Source of the DNA: Mesorhizobium sp. M1B.F.Ca.ET.045.04.1.1
GTDB taxonomy: Bacteria > Pseudomonadota > Alphaproteobacteria > Rhizobiales > Rhizobiaceae
DNA length: 64,000 nt
NCBI RefSeq assembly: GCF_003952465.1
Contig: NZ_CP034448.1
Location: 372,001 to 436,000, forward strand
Reading direction: 5' to 3'
Below, one piece after another: positions 43,865-52,973 of the stretch. The position numbers were made by a program, and so were the translations under genes. Each line of letters begins with the position of its first letter. The first letter of the stretch is position 1. Under the pieces are notes generated by a model. The model was not told the DNA's origin, made no database searches, and worked only from the letters and a program-made list of their open reading frames with translations.

Positions 43865-45142
43865 CTACTTCTTGTTCTTGGCCATCCAGTCCTGCTGCTC
43901 CTTGGTCAGGAACTTGGCCCATTCGTCGGCCACGTCTTTGGCCGGCTTCTGGCCGAGCAGCACTTCCTGGAAGTTCTTGATCGCCACCTGGTCGACGAAA
44001 TTGCCGAGGTTCTCGAGATGCGTCGGCGGCGTCACCATTTCATATTTGGAGCTGTCGCTGAGTTCGGTGAACCAGCCCTTGAACTGCTCGGTCTTGAAAT
44101 GGGCGTCCTGGTCGGCGCCGTTGTGGATCGGGACGACACCGACTTCCTTCGCCCATTCCAGATTGTCCTTGGGCGACAGCAGCGTCGCCATCAGCTTCCA
44201 GGTCTCTTCCTTGTGCTGGGAATTGGCGAACATTGCCCAGCCGGCATAGCCGAGCGTCGGATAGGACTTGCCGCTCGGTCCGACAGGCAACGGCGCCACG
44301 GCGAAATCGTCGGCGCTCATCTTGTCGGCGATGCCGAGCAGCGCGTCCGGATCCTGGTTGAGCATGGCGCAGGTGCCGGAATAGAAGCCGGTCACCGTCT
44401 CATTGAAGCCCCAGCTCACGGAGTCCTTCGGCGCCAGGCCGTTCTTGTACATGTCGGCCAGCATCTGCAGGCCCTTGACCGAGCCCTCGTCATTGATGGT
44501 CGAGGTGCCGTCCTCGGTGAAATAGCCGCCCCGGCCGTCGGCGATGTTCATGAACATGTGCATGCCGTTGAAGGCGCCGGGGCCGCCGCGCAGGCAGTAG
44601 CCATATTTGCCGGGGATGGCCGAGATCTTCTTGGAGAACTCGACGAACTCGTCGAGGTTTTCCGGCGGACGATCGAGGCCCGCTTCCTTGAACAGCTTCT
44701 TGTTCCAGAACAGCGCGTTCACATAATAGCCATAAGGGATCATGAACTGCGTGTTGTTGACGGTCGAGCCGAACTGCTTGGCGCGATCGCCGAGCGTCTT
44801 GGCGTCGTCCCATTTGGCCATGTACGGCCCGAGGTCCTCGAGCTGACCGTTATTGGCATAGAGGCCCATCCAGCGCTCCGGCATCTCGACGACGTCAGGC
44901 GTGTCGCCGGCCTGGACCATGGTGAGGAATTTCTCGAAGGCCTGGCCCCAGGGCAGCGAGACGAGCTCCACCTTGATGCCGGGATTGGCCTGCTCGAACT
45001 CGGCGATCTGCTTCTTCAGGAATTCGGTGCGCGGCGGGCTGGTGATGACCTCGACCATCTTGACGGTGGTATCGGCCAGCGCGCTGTTGGCGCAGATCGC
45101 CAGACCGGCGACGGCGGCCAGCATGACTGTCAGTCTTTTCAT
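43865..45142 (-). CDS. CUT1-type ABC substrate-binding protein
   Basis: A 425-residue family 1 extracellular solute-binding protein. A signal peptide (MKRLTVMLAAVAGLAICANSALA) is followed by the MalE-like fold (TEFLKKQIAEFEQANPGIKVELVSLPWGQAFEKFLTMVQAGDTPDVVEMPERW). GGGAG lies about 8 bases before the ATG at 45142. It binds an unknown sugar or polyol for the two permeases downstream. It lies only 27 bases after a cystathionine-lyase-like PLP gene, an unusual partner. Confidence 0.9.
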   Translation of the reverse strand: MKRLTVMLAAVAGLAICANSALADTTVKMVEVITSPPRTEFLKKQIAEFEQANPGIKVELVSLPWGQAFEKFLTMVQAGDTPDVVEMPERWMGLYANNGQLEDLGPYMAKWDDAKTLGDRAKQFGSTVNNTQFMIPYGYYVNALFWNKKLFKEAGLDRPPENLDEFVEFSKKISAIPGKYGYCLRGGPGAFNGMHMFMNIADGRGGYFTEDGTSTINDEGSVKGLQMLADMYKNGLAPKDSVSWGFNETVTGFYSGTCAMLNQDPDALLGIADKMSADDFAVAPLPVGPSGKSYPTLGYAGWAMFANSQHKEETWKLMATLLSPKDNLEWAKEVGVVPIHNGADQDAHFKTEQFKGWFTELSDSSKYEMVTPPTHLENLGNFVDQVAIKNFQEVLLGQKPAKDVADEWAKFLTKEQQDWMAKNKK

Positions 45143-45169
45143 GTTCGGTACTCCCATTTTGAACACCCG

Positions 45170-46372
45170 TTATTTTTTTGACTTGTCGAAGGCCTGGACG
45201 ACGTCCGCCCAGAGATCCTCGACGTTTTCCAACCCGACATTGAAGCGGATGGTTCGGGGGCTGACGCCGAAGCGCGCCATCGAATTGAGACCCGGCGTCT
45301 GCTCGAGCGAGGCCTTTGCCGGCACGACCAGGCTTTCATGGCCACCCCAGCTGACGCCGATGCGGAACAGCTTCAGCGCATCGACGAAAGCCGGAATGTC
45401 GACATCCTCCGTGACCTCGAAGGAGAACAGCCCGGCATAGCCGGCCAGCGTTTTTTTCCCGGGGTGATTGGAATAGGCGGGGTGGTTGACCCGCTCGACC
45501 TTGCCATGCGCCTTGAGCCGCTCGGCAAGCGTCAGCCCGCTCTTCATGTGATGCGGCAAGCGCAGCGGCAGTGTGCGCAGGCCGCGCAGCAGCAGCCAGC
45601 CTTCGAAGGGCGACAGCTTGCCGCCGAGCGAGGAATAGGTCTGCTCGTTGATGTGCTTGATGTGGGCGGCGGAGCCCGCCACCACGCCGGCAACGGTGTC
45701 GCTGTGGCCGCCGAGATATTTCGAGGCCGAATGCAGCACAAGATCGACGCCGTTCGCGATCGGCTTCTGGAAGACGGGCGTGGCCCAGGAATTGTCGATG
45801 GTGGTGACGATGCCCTGCTCTTTCGCCAGCCGCGTCAGATGGGCGATGTCCTGCAGCTCGAACATCATCGAGGTCGGGCTTTCGAGGTAGAGCAGCTTGG
45901 CGCCGGGGAGCGCCGCGGCCACCGCGTCCGGATCCGAGCCGTCGACATAGTCGACCTTGATCTGCAAGCGCGGGAACAGCCGCTCGAACAGACGATAGGC
46001 GTCGCCATAGCAGTTGCGCACGGCAACGATGCGCTCGCCGGCGCCGACGAAGGCGAGCACCGTGGCGCTGATCGCCGCCATGCCGCTGGAGAAGCCGCGA
46101 GCTGCTTCGGCGCCTTCCAAAGCCGCGACGCGCGCCTCGAACTCCATCACCGTCGGGTTGTCGCCGCGCGAATAGATCGGCTGGCGGCGGCGCCCGGCGA
46201 AGGTGTCGGCCATGTCGGCATAGTTGTCGAAGGTGAACAGCGAGGTCTGGTAGATCGGCGGCACCACCGCGCCGCCGGGGAACGGATCGTCATGCGCGAG
46301 AAGCGTCGCCGCCTCGCCGAGATAGTCGCTGACGGAAATGCCTGGGTCGAAAGCGGTCGGGTGCTCGTTCAT
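45170..46372 (-). CDS. Cys/Met-metabolism PLP-dependent enzyme (cystathionine gamma-synthase/beta-lyase-like)
   Basis: A 400-residue fold-type I PLP enzyme. PPIYQTSLFTFDNYADM, SGMAAISATVLAFVGAGERIVA, TIDNSWATP and the PLP lysine in HSASKYLGGHSDTVAG are all present. The C-terminal FSFEVTEDVDIPAFVDALKLFRIGVSWGGHESLVVP fits the family. Reactions in this family include beta- or gamma-elimination from cystathionine or related thioethers. Here it is encoded in an operon with a GntR regulator (4-base overlap) and a CUT1 importer, so its substrate may be an imported amino-acid conjugate. Function is inferred. Confidence 0.86.
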   Translation of the reverse strand: MNEHPTAFDPGISVSDYLGEAATLLAHDDPFPGGAVVPPIYQTSLFTFDNYADMADTFAGRRRQPIYSRGDNPTVMEFEARVAALEGAEAARGFSSGMAAISATVLAFVGAGERIVAVRNCYGDAYRLFERLFPRLQIKVDYVDGSDPDAVAAALPGAKLLYLESPTSMMFELQDIAHLTRLAKEQGIVTTIDNSWATPVFQKPIANGVDLVLHSASKYLGGHSDTVAGVVAGSAAHIKHINEQTYSSLGGKLSPFEGWLLLRGLRTLPLRLPHHMKSGLTLAERLKAHGKVERVNHPAYSNHPGKKTLAGYAGLFSFEVTEDVDIPAFVDALKLFRIGVSWGGHESLVVPAKASLEQTPGLNSMARFGVSPRTIRFNVGLENVEDLWADVVQAFDKSKK

Positions 46373-47100
46373 TTGCGGTCCGAAAGTTTGAGGTTGGCGG
46401 CACCGCGCTTCAAATCGTCCTCGACCGTGGCGATGAGCTTCAGCGCCTCGGCGCGGGCTCCGTCCGGATCGTGCGCGGCGATGCAGTCGAAGATGGTGCG
46501 GTGGTAGGGGAAGCTGGCATGACCGAAGTCGCGCACGCCGAGCGGATGCTCCCAGAAGCGGTGGAACAGCTCATGCATGGCGCTGATGATCTGCTCGAAG
46601 AGCGGATTGCCGGAAGCGCGGTAGACCGACTGGTGGAACTCCCAGTCCTCCTCCGACGACATGCCGGCGCGGGTGTGGAAGGCTTCTTCCATGATGTCGA
46701 GCTTGCGCTCGATCTCGGCGATCTCGGCCTTGCCGGCGCGGACGGCGCAAAGTGCTGCCGCCTCGGCCTCGAGCGCGCGGCGGATCTCCAACGTGCGCAT
46801 CAGCCCGGCGAAATCATTGCCGCCGGCCAATGTCAGCGGCATGTGCAGCATGTCCGGCGAGACCGCCGCCTTGAGATAGGTGCCGCTGCCCTGGCGCCGC
46901 TCGACGAGGCCCAGCCCTTCCCACCGCGTCAACGCCTCGCGCACGGTGTTGCGACTGACCTTGAGACGTTCGGCCAGTATTCGCTCGGTTGGCAGTTTTT
47001 CGCCAGGTCCCAGCGACTCCTGCCTGACGAAGCCGGCCAACGCCTTCAGCACCGCGTCATCGCGAGCCGTCGTCTGGATGGGCGGGAGGCTGTCTGTCAC
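46369..47100 (-). CDS. GntR/FadR-family transcriptional regulator
   Basis: A 243-residue regulator. The winged helix-turn-helix is EKLPTERILAERLKVSRNTVREALTRWEGLGLVERRQGSGTYLK (about 35-80). The all-helical FCD ligand domain has LEIRRALEAEAAALCAV, the EFH-type metal ligand region (DWEFHQSVYRASGNPLFEQII) and HRTIFDCIAAHDPDGA. It heads the minus-strand PLP enzyme-ABC operon and overlaps the PLP gene by 4 bases, so it probably represses its own operon in response to the substrate. Confidence 0.88.
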   Translation of the reverse strand: MTDSLPPIQTTARDDAVLKALAGFVRQESLGPGEKLPTERILAERLKVSRNTVREALTRWEGLGLVERRQGSGTYLKAAVSPDMLHMPLTLAGGNDFAGLMRTLEIRRALEAEAAALCAVRAGKAEIAEIERKLDIMEEAFHTRAGMSSEEDWEFHQSVYRASGNPLFEQIISAMHELFHRFWEHPLGVRDFGHASFPYHRTIFDCIAAHDPDGARAEALKLIATVEDDLKRGAANLKLSDRK

Positions 47101-47224
47101 GCCGGCCGATGCCTAAAGTGGTTCAATGGTCCAACCAATTTCTGCATAGACCGAATGGGGAGTCAACCGCCGAAATCGAGACAGGGCCGAACGGCGCGGA
47201 TAAACGCAATTCGGCCCTGTCGTT

Positions 47225-47932
47225 TCAGGCGCGGATGAACGCCGGCGTGGCGGCCGCGCGTGCCTTGCGCCAGCGAGCGAACATTTCCTCGCGAACCCGC
47301 CTCGAAGCCGAGAGCCGCTCCTTTGCCTCCGCCAGGATAGCAGGCGAAGCCTCCGCTGGCGTGCCGGAGCGGAAGGGAGGCGCCGGCGCATATTCGAGCG
47401 AGAGCTGCACGACTTCCGCTTCGGACTGGCCGAGCAGCCTCGCGACCAGCGCCAGGCCGAAATCGATCCCGGAGGTGACGCCGCCGGCGGTGATCAGCTT
47501 GCCGTCCTCCACGATTCGCTCATCGACCGGAATTGCCCCGAACTCTTCAAGGAAGTCATGCGCATACCAATGTGTCGTCGCCCGCTTGCCCTTGAGCAGC
47601 CCGGCCGCGCCGAGCACCAGGGCGCCGCTGCACACCGAGGTGACACAGCGCGCCTGCGCCGCGCGCTCCCAGACGAAATCGAGAACCGCACGGTCCTCGA
47701 GCAGCGCGTTGACGCCGCCTCCGCCTGGAATGCACAGCACGTCGAGGGGCGGGCAGTCGTCGAAGGTCGCCGTCGGCGTGAGGGAAAGACGCGTCGAGGA
47801 CGTCACCGGATTGCGATCCTTCCAGATCAAATCCACCTCGGCGCCCTTTGCCGACGCCAGAACTTCGTAGGGACCGGTGAGATCGAGCTGTTGGACATTG
47901 GGGAATACGAGGATGCCGAAACGAAGGGTCAT
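47225..47932 (-). CDS. DJ-1/PfpI family protein (isonitrile hydratase-like)
   Basis: A 235-residue protein with a class I glutamine-amidotransferase-like fold. VQQLDLTGPYEVL, VLCIPGGGGVNALLED and the nucleophile elbow SVCSGALVLGAAGLLKGKRATTHW (Cys in SVCSG) are clear. These match isonitrile hydratase InhA and related proteins. ATG 47932 is preferred over 47962. It is divergently transcribed from a GlxA-type AraC regulator with an N-terminal domain of the same fold, 87 bases away. A stress-chaperone or deglycase role is an alternative. Confidence 0.83.
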   Translation of the reverse strand: MTLRFGILVFPNVQQLDLTGPYEVLASAKGAEVDLIWKDRNPVTSSTRLSLTPTATFDDCPPLDVLCIPGGGGVNALLEDRAVLDFVWERAAQARCVTSVCSGALVLGAAGLLKGKRATTHWYAHDFLEEFGAIPVDERIVEDGKLITAGGVTSGIDFGLALVARLLGQSEAEVVQLSLEYAPAPPFRSGTPAEASPAILAEAKERLSASRRVREEMFARWRKARAAATPAFIRA

Positions 47933-48019
47933 GGAAATCTCCACAAGGTTGACTTCGGGCAATCTAAGGCATCATGCTTTGGCGCGATCGCCATTCATCC
48001 CTCGTTTCAGGCCAAACCC

Positions 48020-48967
48020 ATGCGCCGCATCGAAATCCTTGCCTATCCCGACGTCCAACTCCTCGACGTCAGCGGGCCGCTGCAGGTGTTCGCCAGCGCC
48101 AACGACTTCAGGACGCAGGCCGGCGAGGCGGCTGCCTACGAGGTCTTGGTCGTCGCCGCTTCGCCGCGGATCAGGACATCCGCCGGCCTCGTGCTGGAGA
48201 CCGCGGCGCTGCCGACGCGCGGGCTCGAGATCGACACGCTGATCGTGCCTGGCGGATGGGGTGTGAACGCGGCCTGCGAGGATCCCCAGCTTGTCCAGTG
48301 GATCATCGGCCGCTCGCGCGATGCCAGCCGCACAGCTTCCGTCTGCAGCGGCGCCATGCTGCTGGCGACGGCGGGTCTGCTCGACGGCCGCCGCGCGGTT
48401 ACCCATTGGGGACGTTGCGCGGAGTTCGCCCAACGCTTTCCGGCGATCCGCCTGGAACCCGACCCGATCTTCATTCGCGACGGCAATGTCTGGACGTCCG
48501 CCGGCGTGACGGCGGGCATCGATCTCGCCCTTTCTTTCGTCGAGGCCGACCTTGGCCGACGCATGGCGCTTGCGGTGGCGCGCGAATTGGTCGTCTTCCT
48601 GAAACGTCCCGGCGGCCAGGCGCAGTTCAGCCAGACCCTCAAGCTGCAGGACGGCGATGGGCGATTCGATAAGTTGCATGGCTGGATTCTGGACAATCTG
48701 GGCGGCGACCTTTCGCTGACGGCATTGGCCGAACGCGCCAATATGAGCCCGCGCAGCTTCTCCCGTCACTATCGGAAGGCAACCGGCCGGACACCCGCCC
48801 GCGCGGTCGAAGAGATACGCATCGAGGCAGCGCGACGGATGCTGGAACAGGGACTGGCCGTGAACCAGACAGTACGGCGCTGCGGCTTCGGCTCGGAAGA
48901 GACGATGCGACGCGGCTTCCTGCGCGCCCTCGGCACGAACCCGCGCGACTATCGCGAACGTTTCTGA
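48020..48967 (+). CDS. GlxA-family AraC-type transcriptional regulator (DJ-1 domain + AraC helix-turn-helix)
   Basis: A 315-residue regulator. Residues 1-190 form a DJ-1/PfpI domain (VQLLDVSGPLQVFASAN, IVPGGWGVNAACEDPQL, SVCSGAMLLATAGLLDGRRAVTHW). The C-terminal AraC domain is LSLTALAERANMSPRSFSRHYRKATGRTPARAVEEIRIEAARRMLEQG and RRCGFGSEETMRRGFLRALGTNPRDYRERF. The start at 48020 gives MRRIEILAYPD; the ORF upstream is out of family and antisense to the DJ-1 gene. It likely controls the divergent DJ-1 gene. Confidence 0.88.
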   Translation: MRRIEILAYPDVQLLDVSGPLQVFASANDFRTQAGEAAAYEVLVVAASPRIRTSAGLVLETAALPTRGLEIDTLIVPGGWGVNAACEDPQLVQWIIGRSRDASRTASVCSGAMLLATAGLLDGRRAVTHWGRCAEFAQRFPAIRLEPDPIFIRDGNVWTSAGVTAGIDLALSFVEADLGRRMALAVARELVVFLKRPGGQAQFSQTLKLQDGDGRFDKLHGWILDNLGGDLSLTALAERANMSPRSFSRHYRKATGRTPARAVEEIRIEAARRMLEQGLAVNQTVRRCGFGSEETMRRGFLRALGTNPRDYRERF

Positions 48968-49007
48968 TCGCGCCAACCTATTCAATCGATGAGACGGCGG
49001 CAGCCTC

Positions 49008-49724
49008 TCACGCGCCGACCTTCACGCCGAGCTGATCGGCCTGATACGGAGCGACCTGCAGCGGGCCCTCAACTATCCCATGTGACTGGACGGCCGCCCG
49101 ACCGGCTTCGGTCAGCGCGTAGATGCCGCGCTCGGCCCTGGCGAACCAGCCATAATAGTTGTGCAGCAGGATGCCGGCCGCGCGCGGCGAAAGGGGCTTG
49201 AGATCGCGCGGCCGCTTGGGGCCGTCGGCCATGGCGGCGGCGCAGGCGATCGCCTCCTGCCGGTAGGCGGTCATAATGGGCTTTCGTCGCGTGCTGCCGC
49301 CGATGGACGGGTCGCCCTTGCGGCGGTGATGTTCCTCGACGAGGCGCGAGCGCCGTCTGGGGTCGCGCCGCGGCGGCACGGCGGCCGGGCTGAGCAGCAG
49401 CTCCACCTTACCCTTTCCGTCGACCGCCAGCAGGCCGAAGCCGAGCCTGCGGCAGAGCGCACGGAAGCGGCGGTCGTGCTCACGGCCCTTGCCGCGCGCC
49501 GACATCCTGGCGGCAAGCCAGACCTCGTCGCAGGCCGCCGCGCGATCGACACCCTGCAGGACGAGCTCGAGATTGAACTGCAGCTTCAGCTCGCAGATGA
49601 CGACCACGGGCGGCTCGCCGTCGCGCAGCCCGAGGATGTCGCAGCCGCCGACCTCGCCCTTGACGATGAAATCCAGGCTCTCGAGGAACCGCTTCACCGG
49701 GGCATAGAGGGATGTTTCCTGCAT
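49008..49724 (-). CDS. DUF2161 protein with PD-(D/E)xK nuclease-like core
   Basis: A 238-residue protein. The N-terminal half has GEVGGCDILGLRDGEPPVVVICELKLQ, a D-x(n)-E-x-K arrangement as in PD-(D/E)xK phosphodiesterases, which is how DUF2161 proteins are classed. The C-terminal half has a winged-helix-like run (LSPRAAGILLHNYYGWFARAERGIYALTEAGRAAV). Substrate is unknown; no restriction or toxin partner is adjacent. Cytosolic, single-gene transcript. Confidence 0.75.
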   Translation of the reverse strand: MQETSLYAPVKRFLESLDFIVKGEVGGCDILGLRDGEPPVVVICELKLQFNLELVLQGVDRAAACDEVWLAARMSARGKGREHDRRFRALCRRLGFGLLAVDGKGKVELLLSPAAVPPRRDPRRRSRLVEEHHRRKGDPSIGGSTRRKPIMTAYRQEAIACAAAMADGPKRPRDLKPLSPRAAGILLHNYYGWFARAERGIYALTEAGRAAVQSHGIVEGPLQVAPYQADQLGVKVGA

Positions 49725-49843
49725 GGGAGAGGCATAGCCGATTCGGACCTGGCCGGCACGTCGCAGGGTGACGTGCGGACTGCCAGGATAATCCCGCGAT
49801 CCAGGTGCGGCCGTGGCAATCTCGTCGACTGCCGTTCCGTGGA

Positions 49844-50404
49844 CTATTGCCTGGCGAACTGGCCCCTATAGGTCTGGCCGGCAAGCGCATAGGTGGCGGC
49901 CAGCGTTCCGTCAGGCTGCATCGTAAAGGTGGCGTCCGCGCCATTTGGCAGGCGCCCAAGCTTCAATGTGTTTCCGACAATCCTGCCGGCGCCGTCGGCG
50001 ACCCCCGGCTTGTAGTCGGCCACATCGCCCCACGCATAGCTGACCGTCACCTGCCCGCCTGAAGAAACCGTCAGCACGGCCAGCTTGCCTTCATACATTC
50101 CATCCAGCCGTCCGGCCCATATGCCTGAGAATGCGGCGTATCTGGCCGGAATGCCCCTGCCGGGAGGCGTGATCGCCACGGTTTGGTCCAACACCGCCAA
50201 ATCCGGAGAAGCGGGAGCCGCAACAGCAGCCGGGGTTGGTTGAGGTGGAGGAGCAGGCGGCGCCTCGGATGCCGATTGGCAGGCAACGAGGGCGAATGCC
50301 GCGAATCCGAGGATCAGAGAAGGACTGTTTGGCGGCAGTCGAGAGAGAACGGGTCCCTGCCGAAATTCCCTGACAGGGGCGGAAGAACGACGAATTTTCG
50401 GCAT
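49844..50404 (-). CDS. Putative lipoprotein of unknown function
   Basis: A 186-residue protein. A hydrophobic segment SLILGFAAFALVAC ends in a lipobox (LVAC, Cys42), followed by a Pro/Ala-rich linker (residues about 48-68). The C-terminal 100 residues are beta-rich with repeating strands (YAAFSGIWAGRLDGMYEGKLAVLTVSSGG, GTLAATYALAGQTYRGQF). No enzyme motif. The N-region before the hydrophobic part is long, so a later start is possible. A 106-bp repeat lies just upstream. Confidence 0.65.
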   Translation of the reverse strand: MPKIRRSSAPVREFRQGPVLSRLPPNSPSLILGFAAFALVACQSASEAPPAPPPQPTPAAVAAPASPDLAVLDQTVAITPPGRGIPARYAAFSGIWAGRLDGMYEGKLAVLTVSSGGQVTVSYAWGDVADYKPGVADGAGRIVGNTLKLGRLPNGADATFTMQPDGTLAATYALAGQTYRGQFARQ

Positions 50405-50440
50405 TTCAGCGATCAGCCCCACTTTCTTTGCGAGAAATCC

Positions 50441-50547
50441 TAAAGCGCGTCGCGATCTTTCAGATTCGCTCCATGCGCTTTAGGTTTTTGATTTCACGCA
50501 TGTCTTTGTCCCGAAACCGGTTCCCACTTTCGGGAGACATGCTTTAG
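50441..50547 (+). repeat. Dispersed 106-bp double-hairpin repeat, copy 2
   Basis: It starts TAAAGCGCGTCGCGATC and ends AGACATGCTTTAG, nearly identical to copies at 6773 and 53682. It lies between the lipoprotein gene and the 3' end of the autotransporter, in a non-coding gap. Confidence 0.85.
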
Positions 50548-50579
50548 CACGAAACCGCTGCTCACTTTTGGCCGATGTA

Positions 50580-52973
50580 TTAGAATTTTACGCCTACTCT
50601 CGCGCCGAAGGCGTGATCCTGGCCGCCTGAAGCCAATTGTCCGCTGTAGGTCACGCCGAAAACGGCATCGTCGGTAAGGTTCAGGTCAATGGCAGCCTCG
50701 ACGACGGCGACATCCCTGGCGATCGGCACGCCTTCTATGGCAAACGCGTCGGAGCCGCCGAAGGTGAATGTGGAAAACGGGATCGTATCGCCATAGGCAT
50801 GCCGCCAGCCGACCGTCCCATGCGCCGTGGCCCGCATGCCGGAAAGGTCGAAACCGGTCGAGGCTCGCAGCCCGAGCGTTGTGAAGGTCGCTTGCGTGGT
50901 CTGGCCCTTGGCATGAAGCACGCTCGCGCCGCCGCTTTCCGAATAGGCATCGGTGTGAAGGCTCGCATAGGAGAGATTGGCGAAGGGCTCGAAGGCAGCC
51001 GGGCCGGTATCGACACGGTAACCGGCTTCACCGAAGGTGTGTAAGGTTCCCGCGCCGTATTTTGCCTGCAGGCTATCGGCGAAGCCGGGGAAGGCCACCG
51101 TTCGGCCTGTCTCGATATTGTGCCATGTGTATGTCGCGCCGGCGCGCAGGCCGAACTGGTTCCATTGTGTGCCGCCGTAGAGTCCGAGGGTGTAGTTCTC
51201 GCTATCGCCGGACGAGGCACGGTCCTTCACGTCGAAATTGGTGTGGCTATACGCGGCTATCGCACCGACGCGCCATGCTTGGAAGGCAGAACCGTCGACG
51301 CCGACCACGACCCCACCGGTGGAGCGCTTGAGCGACGCGACACCATCCCCGTCCGCACGACCCCAAGATCCGATAGCGGTGCTCCAGGCGGCAAAACGAT
51401 CGGTCGTGGCGGGAGCAAGTTCCGGCCCGCCCTCGCCAAAGGCCATCACGGGCAACGAAACAGTGGCGCCAGTTCCGGAGAAGGCTGCGCGCAGCCGCGC
51501 GTTGATCGCGTCGAGAACGAGGCGCGTGTCGTTGATCAGGGCTGTCTTGGCCGAAGCATGGATCTCGCCGGTCAACTGGTCGAAGGCGTCGCGGGTGGCT
51601 TCGACGTCGGTTTGCAGTGCGATGGCGTTCCACAGTGGATTGCCGGAACCGAGGCTGTCGACGGCGCCCGCGACCGCCCGCTGGTTGGGCGTGATGCCGA
51701 CTTCGCCGAACTGGACGTCGTTGCGCACCAGTTCCAGCGTCACGTCGTTGCCGTCGCCTCCCGCATAGTCGAGCTTCTCGTCCAGGAACAGAAGGTTCTT
51801 GCTGACGGCGCCGAACACGCCGGTCACCGCATCCGTATTGTCATTGTCGATGATGGTGAAGGGTCCGTTGGAGATGTTCCAGCTGGACGCTGCATTTGGC
51901 GACATCAGCAGCTCGAGCGTGGCGCCGGTGATTTCGACCGTGCCGGAGACCTTGACCTGGTCGGCCGCGTCGGGCGTCGCCTCGATCTGCAGCGTGCCAT
52001 GGTTGACGTAGTTTCCGGCGACGGTCTGCGTGCCGATCGAATTTCCGGGCGCATGCACGCCGCCGGTATCGATTGTCGTCGCCCCGACTGTCCCCGTGCC
52101 GCCCAGCCTGGCGCCCGTCCTGACAGTTACATTGCCGGTCAGGCTGCCGTTGACGGCAAGCGACCCGCTGACCACTTCCATTCCGTTGACAAAGGTGGCA
52201 TCGCCGCCGAGGACCCACTTTCCGCCGGCGGCATCAACCTGCGCCGACGCAAAATTCAGGAAGTCTCCCCGGAAGCTGCCGCTGCCCGAACCTGCCAAAA
52301 GCAGTGTGTTGACTCCGGCCTCGGCATCGATGTCGCCCTCGATGGACGCGCCGGTTTCCAGCTTGAGGCTCGAGTTCCCAGAACCGAGCTTCACATCGCC
52401 GCTGATGAGGCTCCCCTGAAGGAGGGACAGGTCGAACGATCCCGTTCCGCCCTGAATCGCCGCCGCCGCTCCGGTGATGGACGCATTCGCCACGCTCATC
52501 CGCGTCTTGCCGCTGCCGCCGAAGCGGACACCGATACCGCTCGCGCTCGAAAGCCCGCCGGCGACGGAGCCGCCGCTGATGGAAACGGTCGTGTCTCCCG
52601 ATGTCACGACGGACAGGCCGTGCGTGCCGCCATTGAGCGCGCCCGCCGTCTGCTTGAAGGACGCCGCACCGGTGGTCTGCAGGGCGACAGCATGCAATTT
52701 TGTTGCCGTGATCGTGCCTGAATTGGTGATGTCGGCGGTTCCCTGCGAAACGAACAGGCCGACATCGCGTCCCTCGATGGTCCCCGAATTGTTTGCCACG
52801 GCGTTGCCGTTTTGCAGCAGCACCGCATAGATGGGAGTGGAGAATGAACCGTCGCCTTTGGCGGTGTAGGTGCCGCTATTGGTGAAGGTGATGTTTCCTT
52901 GGCTCCAGAACCCCTGGCCGATGTTGGTAAACGCGACGGTTCCCGAATTGTCGAGCGATCCGCCACCGTTCAT
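50580..52973 (-). CDS. Autotransporter, C-terminal part (passenger end + beta-barrel)
   Basis: A 797-codon frame holding most of a type V autotransporter. Residues 1-400 are Gly/Ser/Thr-rich beta-helix repeats with a PEP/autotransporter-associated region (GGVHAPGNSIGTQTVAGNYVNHG). The last about 270 residues are a beta-barrel translocator (FAAWSTAIGSWGRADGDG to the terminal VGVKF, ending in Phe as outer-membrane barrels do). The frame continues upstream of its first ATG without a stop and matches the sequel of the 52970-53584 frame; a one-base frameshift at 53059-53063 separates them. Alone it has no signal peptide. Confidence 0.83.
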   Translation of the reverse strand: MNGGGSLDNSGTVAFTNIGQGFWSQGNITFTNSGTYTAKGDGSFSTPIYAVLLQNGNAVANNSGTIEGRDVGLFVSQGTADITNSGTITATKLHAVALQTTGAASFKQTAGALNGGTHGLSVVTSGDTTVSISGGSVAGGLSSASGIGVRFGGSGKTRMSVANASITGAAAAIQGGTGSFDLSLLQGSLISGDVKLGSGNSSLKLETGASIEGDIDAEAGVNTLLLAGSGSGSFRGDFLNFASAQVDAAGGKWVLGGDATFVNGMEVVSGSLAVNGSLTGNVTVRTGARLGGTGTVGATTIDTGGVHAPGNSIGTQTVAGNYVNHGTLQIEATPDAADQVKVSGTVEITGATLELLMSPNAASSWNISNGPFTIIDNDNTDAVTGVFGAVSKNLLFLDEKLDYAGGDGNDVTLELVRNDVQFGEVGITPNQRAVAGAVDSLGSGNPLWNAIALQTDVEATRDAFDQLTGEIHASAKTALINDTRLVLDAINARLRAAFSGTGATVSLPVMAFGEGGPELAPATTDRFAAWSTAIGSWGRADGDGVASLKRSTGGVVVGVDGSAFQAWRVGAIAAYSHTNFDVKDRASSGDSENYTLGLYGGTQWNQFGLRAGATYTWHNIETGRTVAFPGFADSLQAKYGAGTLHTFGEAGYRVDTGPAAFEPFANLSYASLHTDAYSESGGASVLHAKGQTTQATFTTLGLRASTGFDLSGMRATAHGTVGWRHAYGDTIPFSTFTFGGSDAFAIEGVPIARDVAVVEAAIDLNLTDDAVFGVTYSGQLASGGQDHAFGARVGVKF

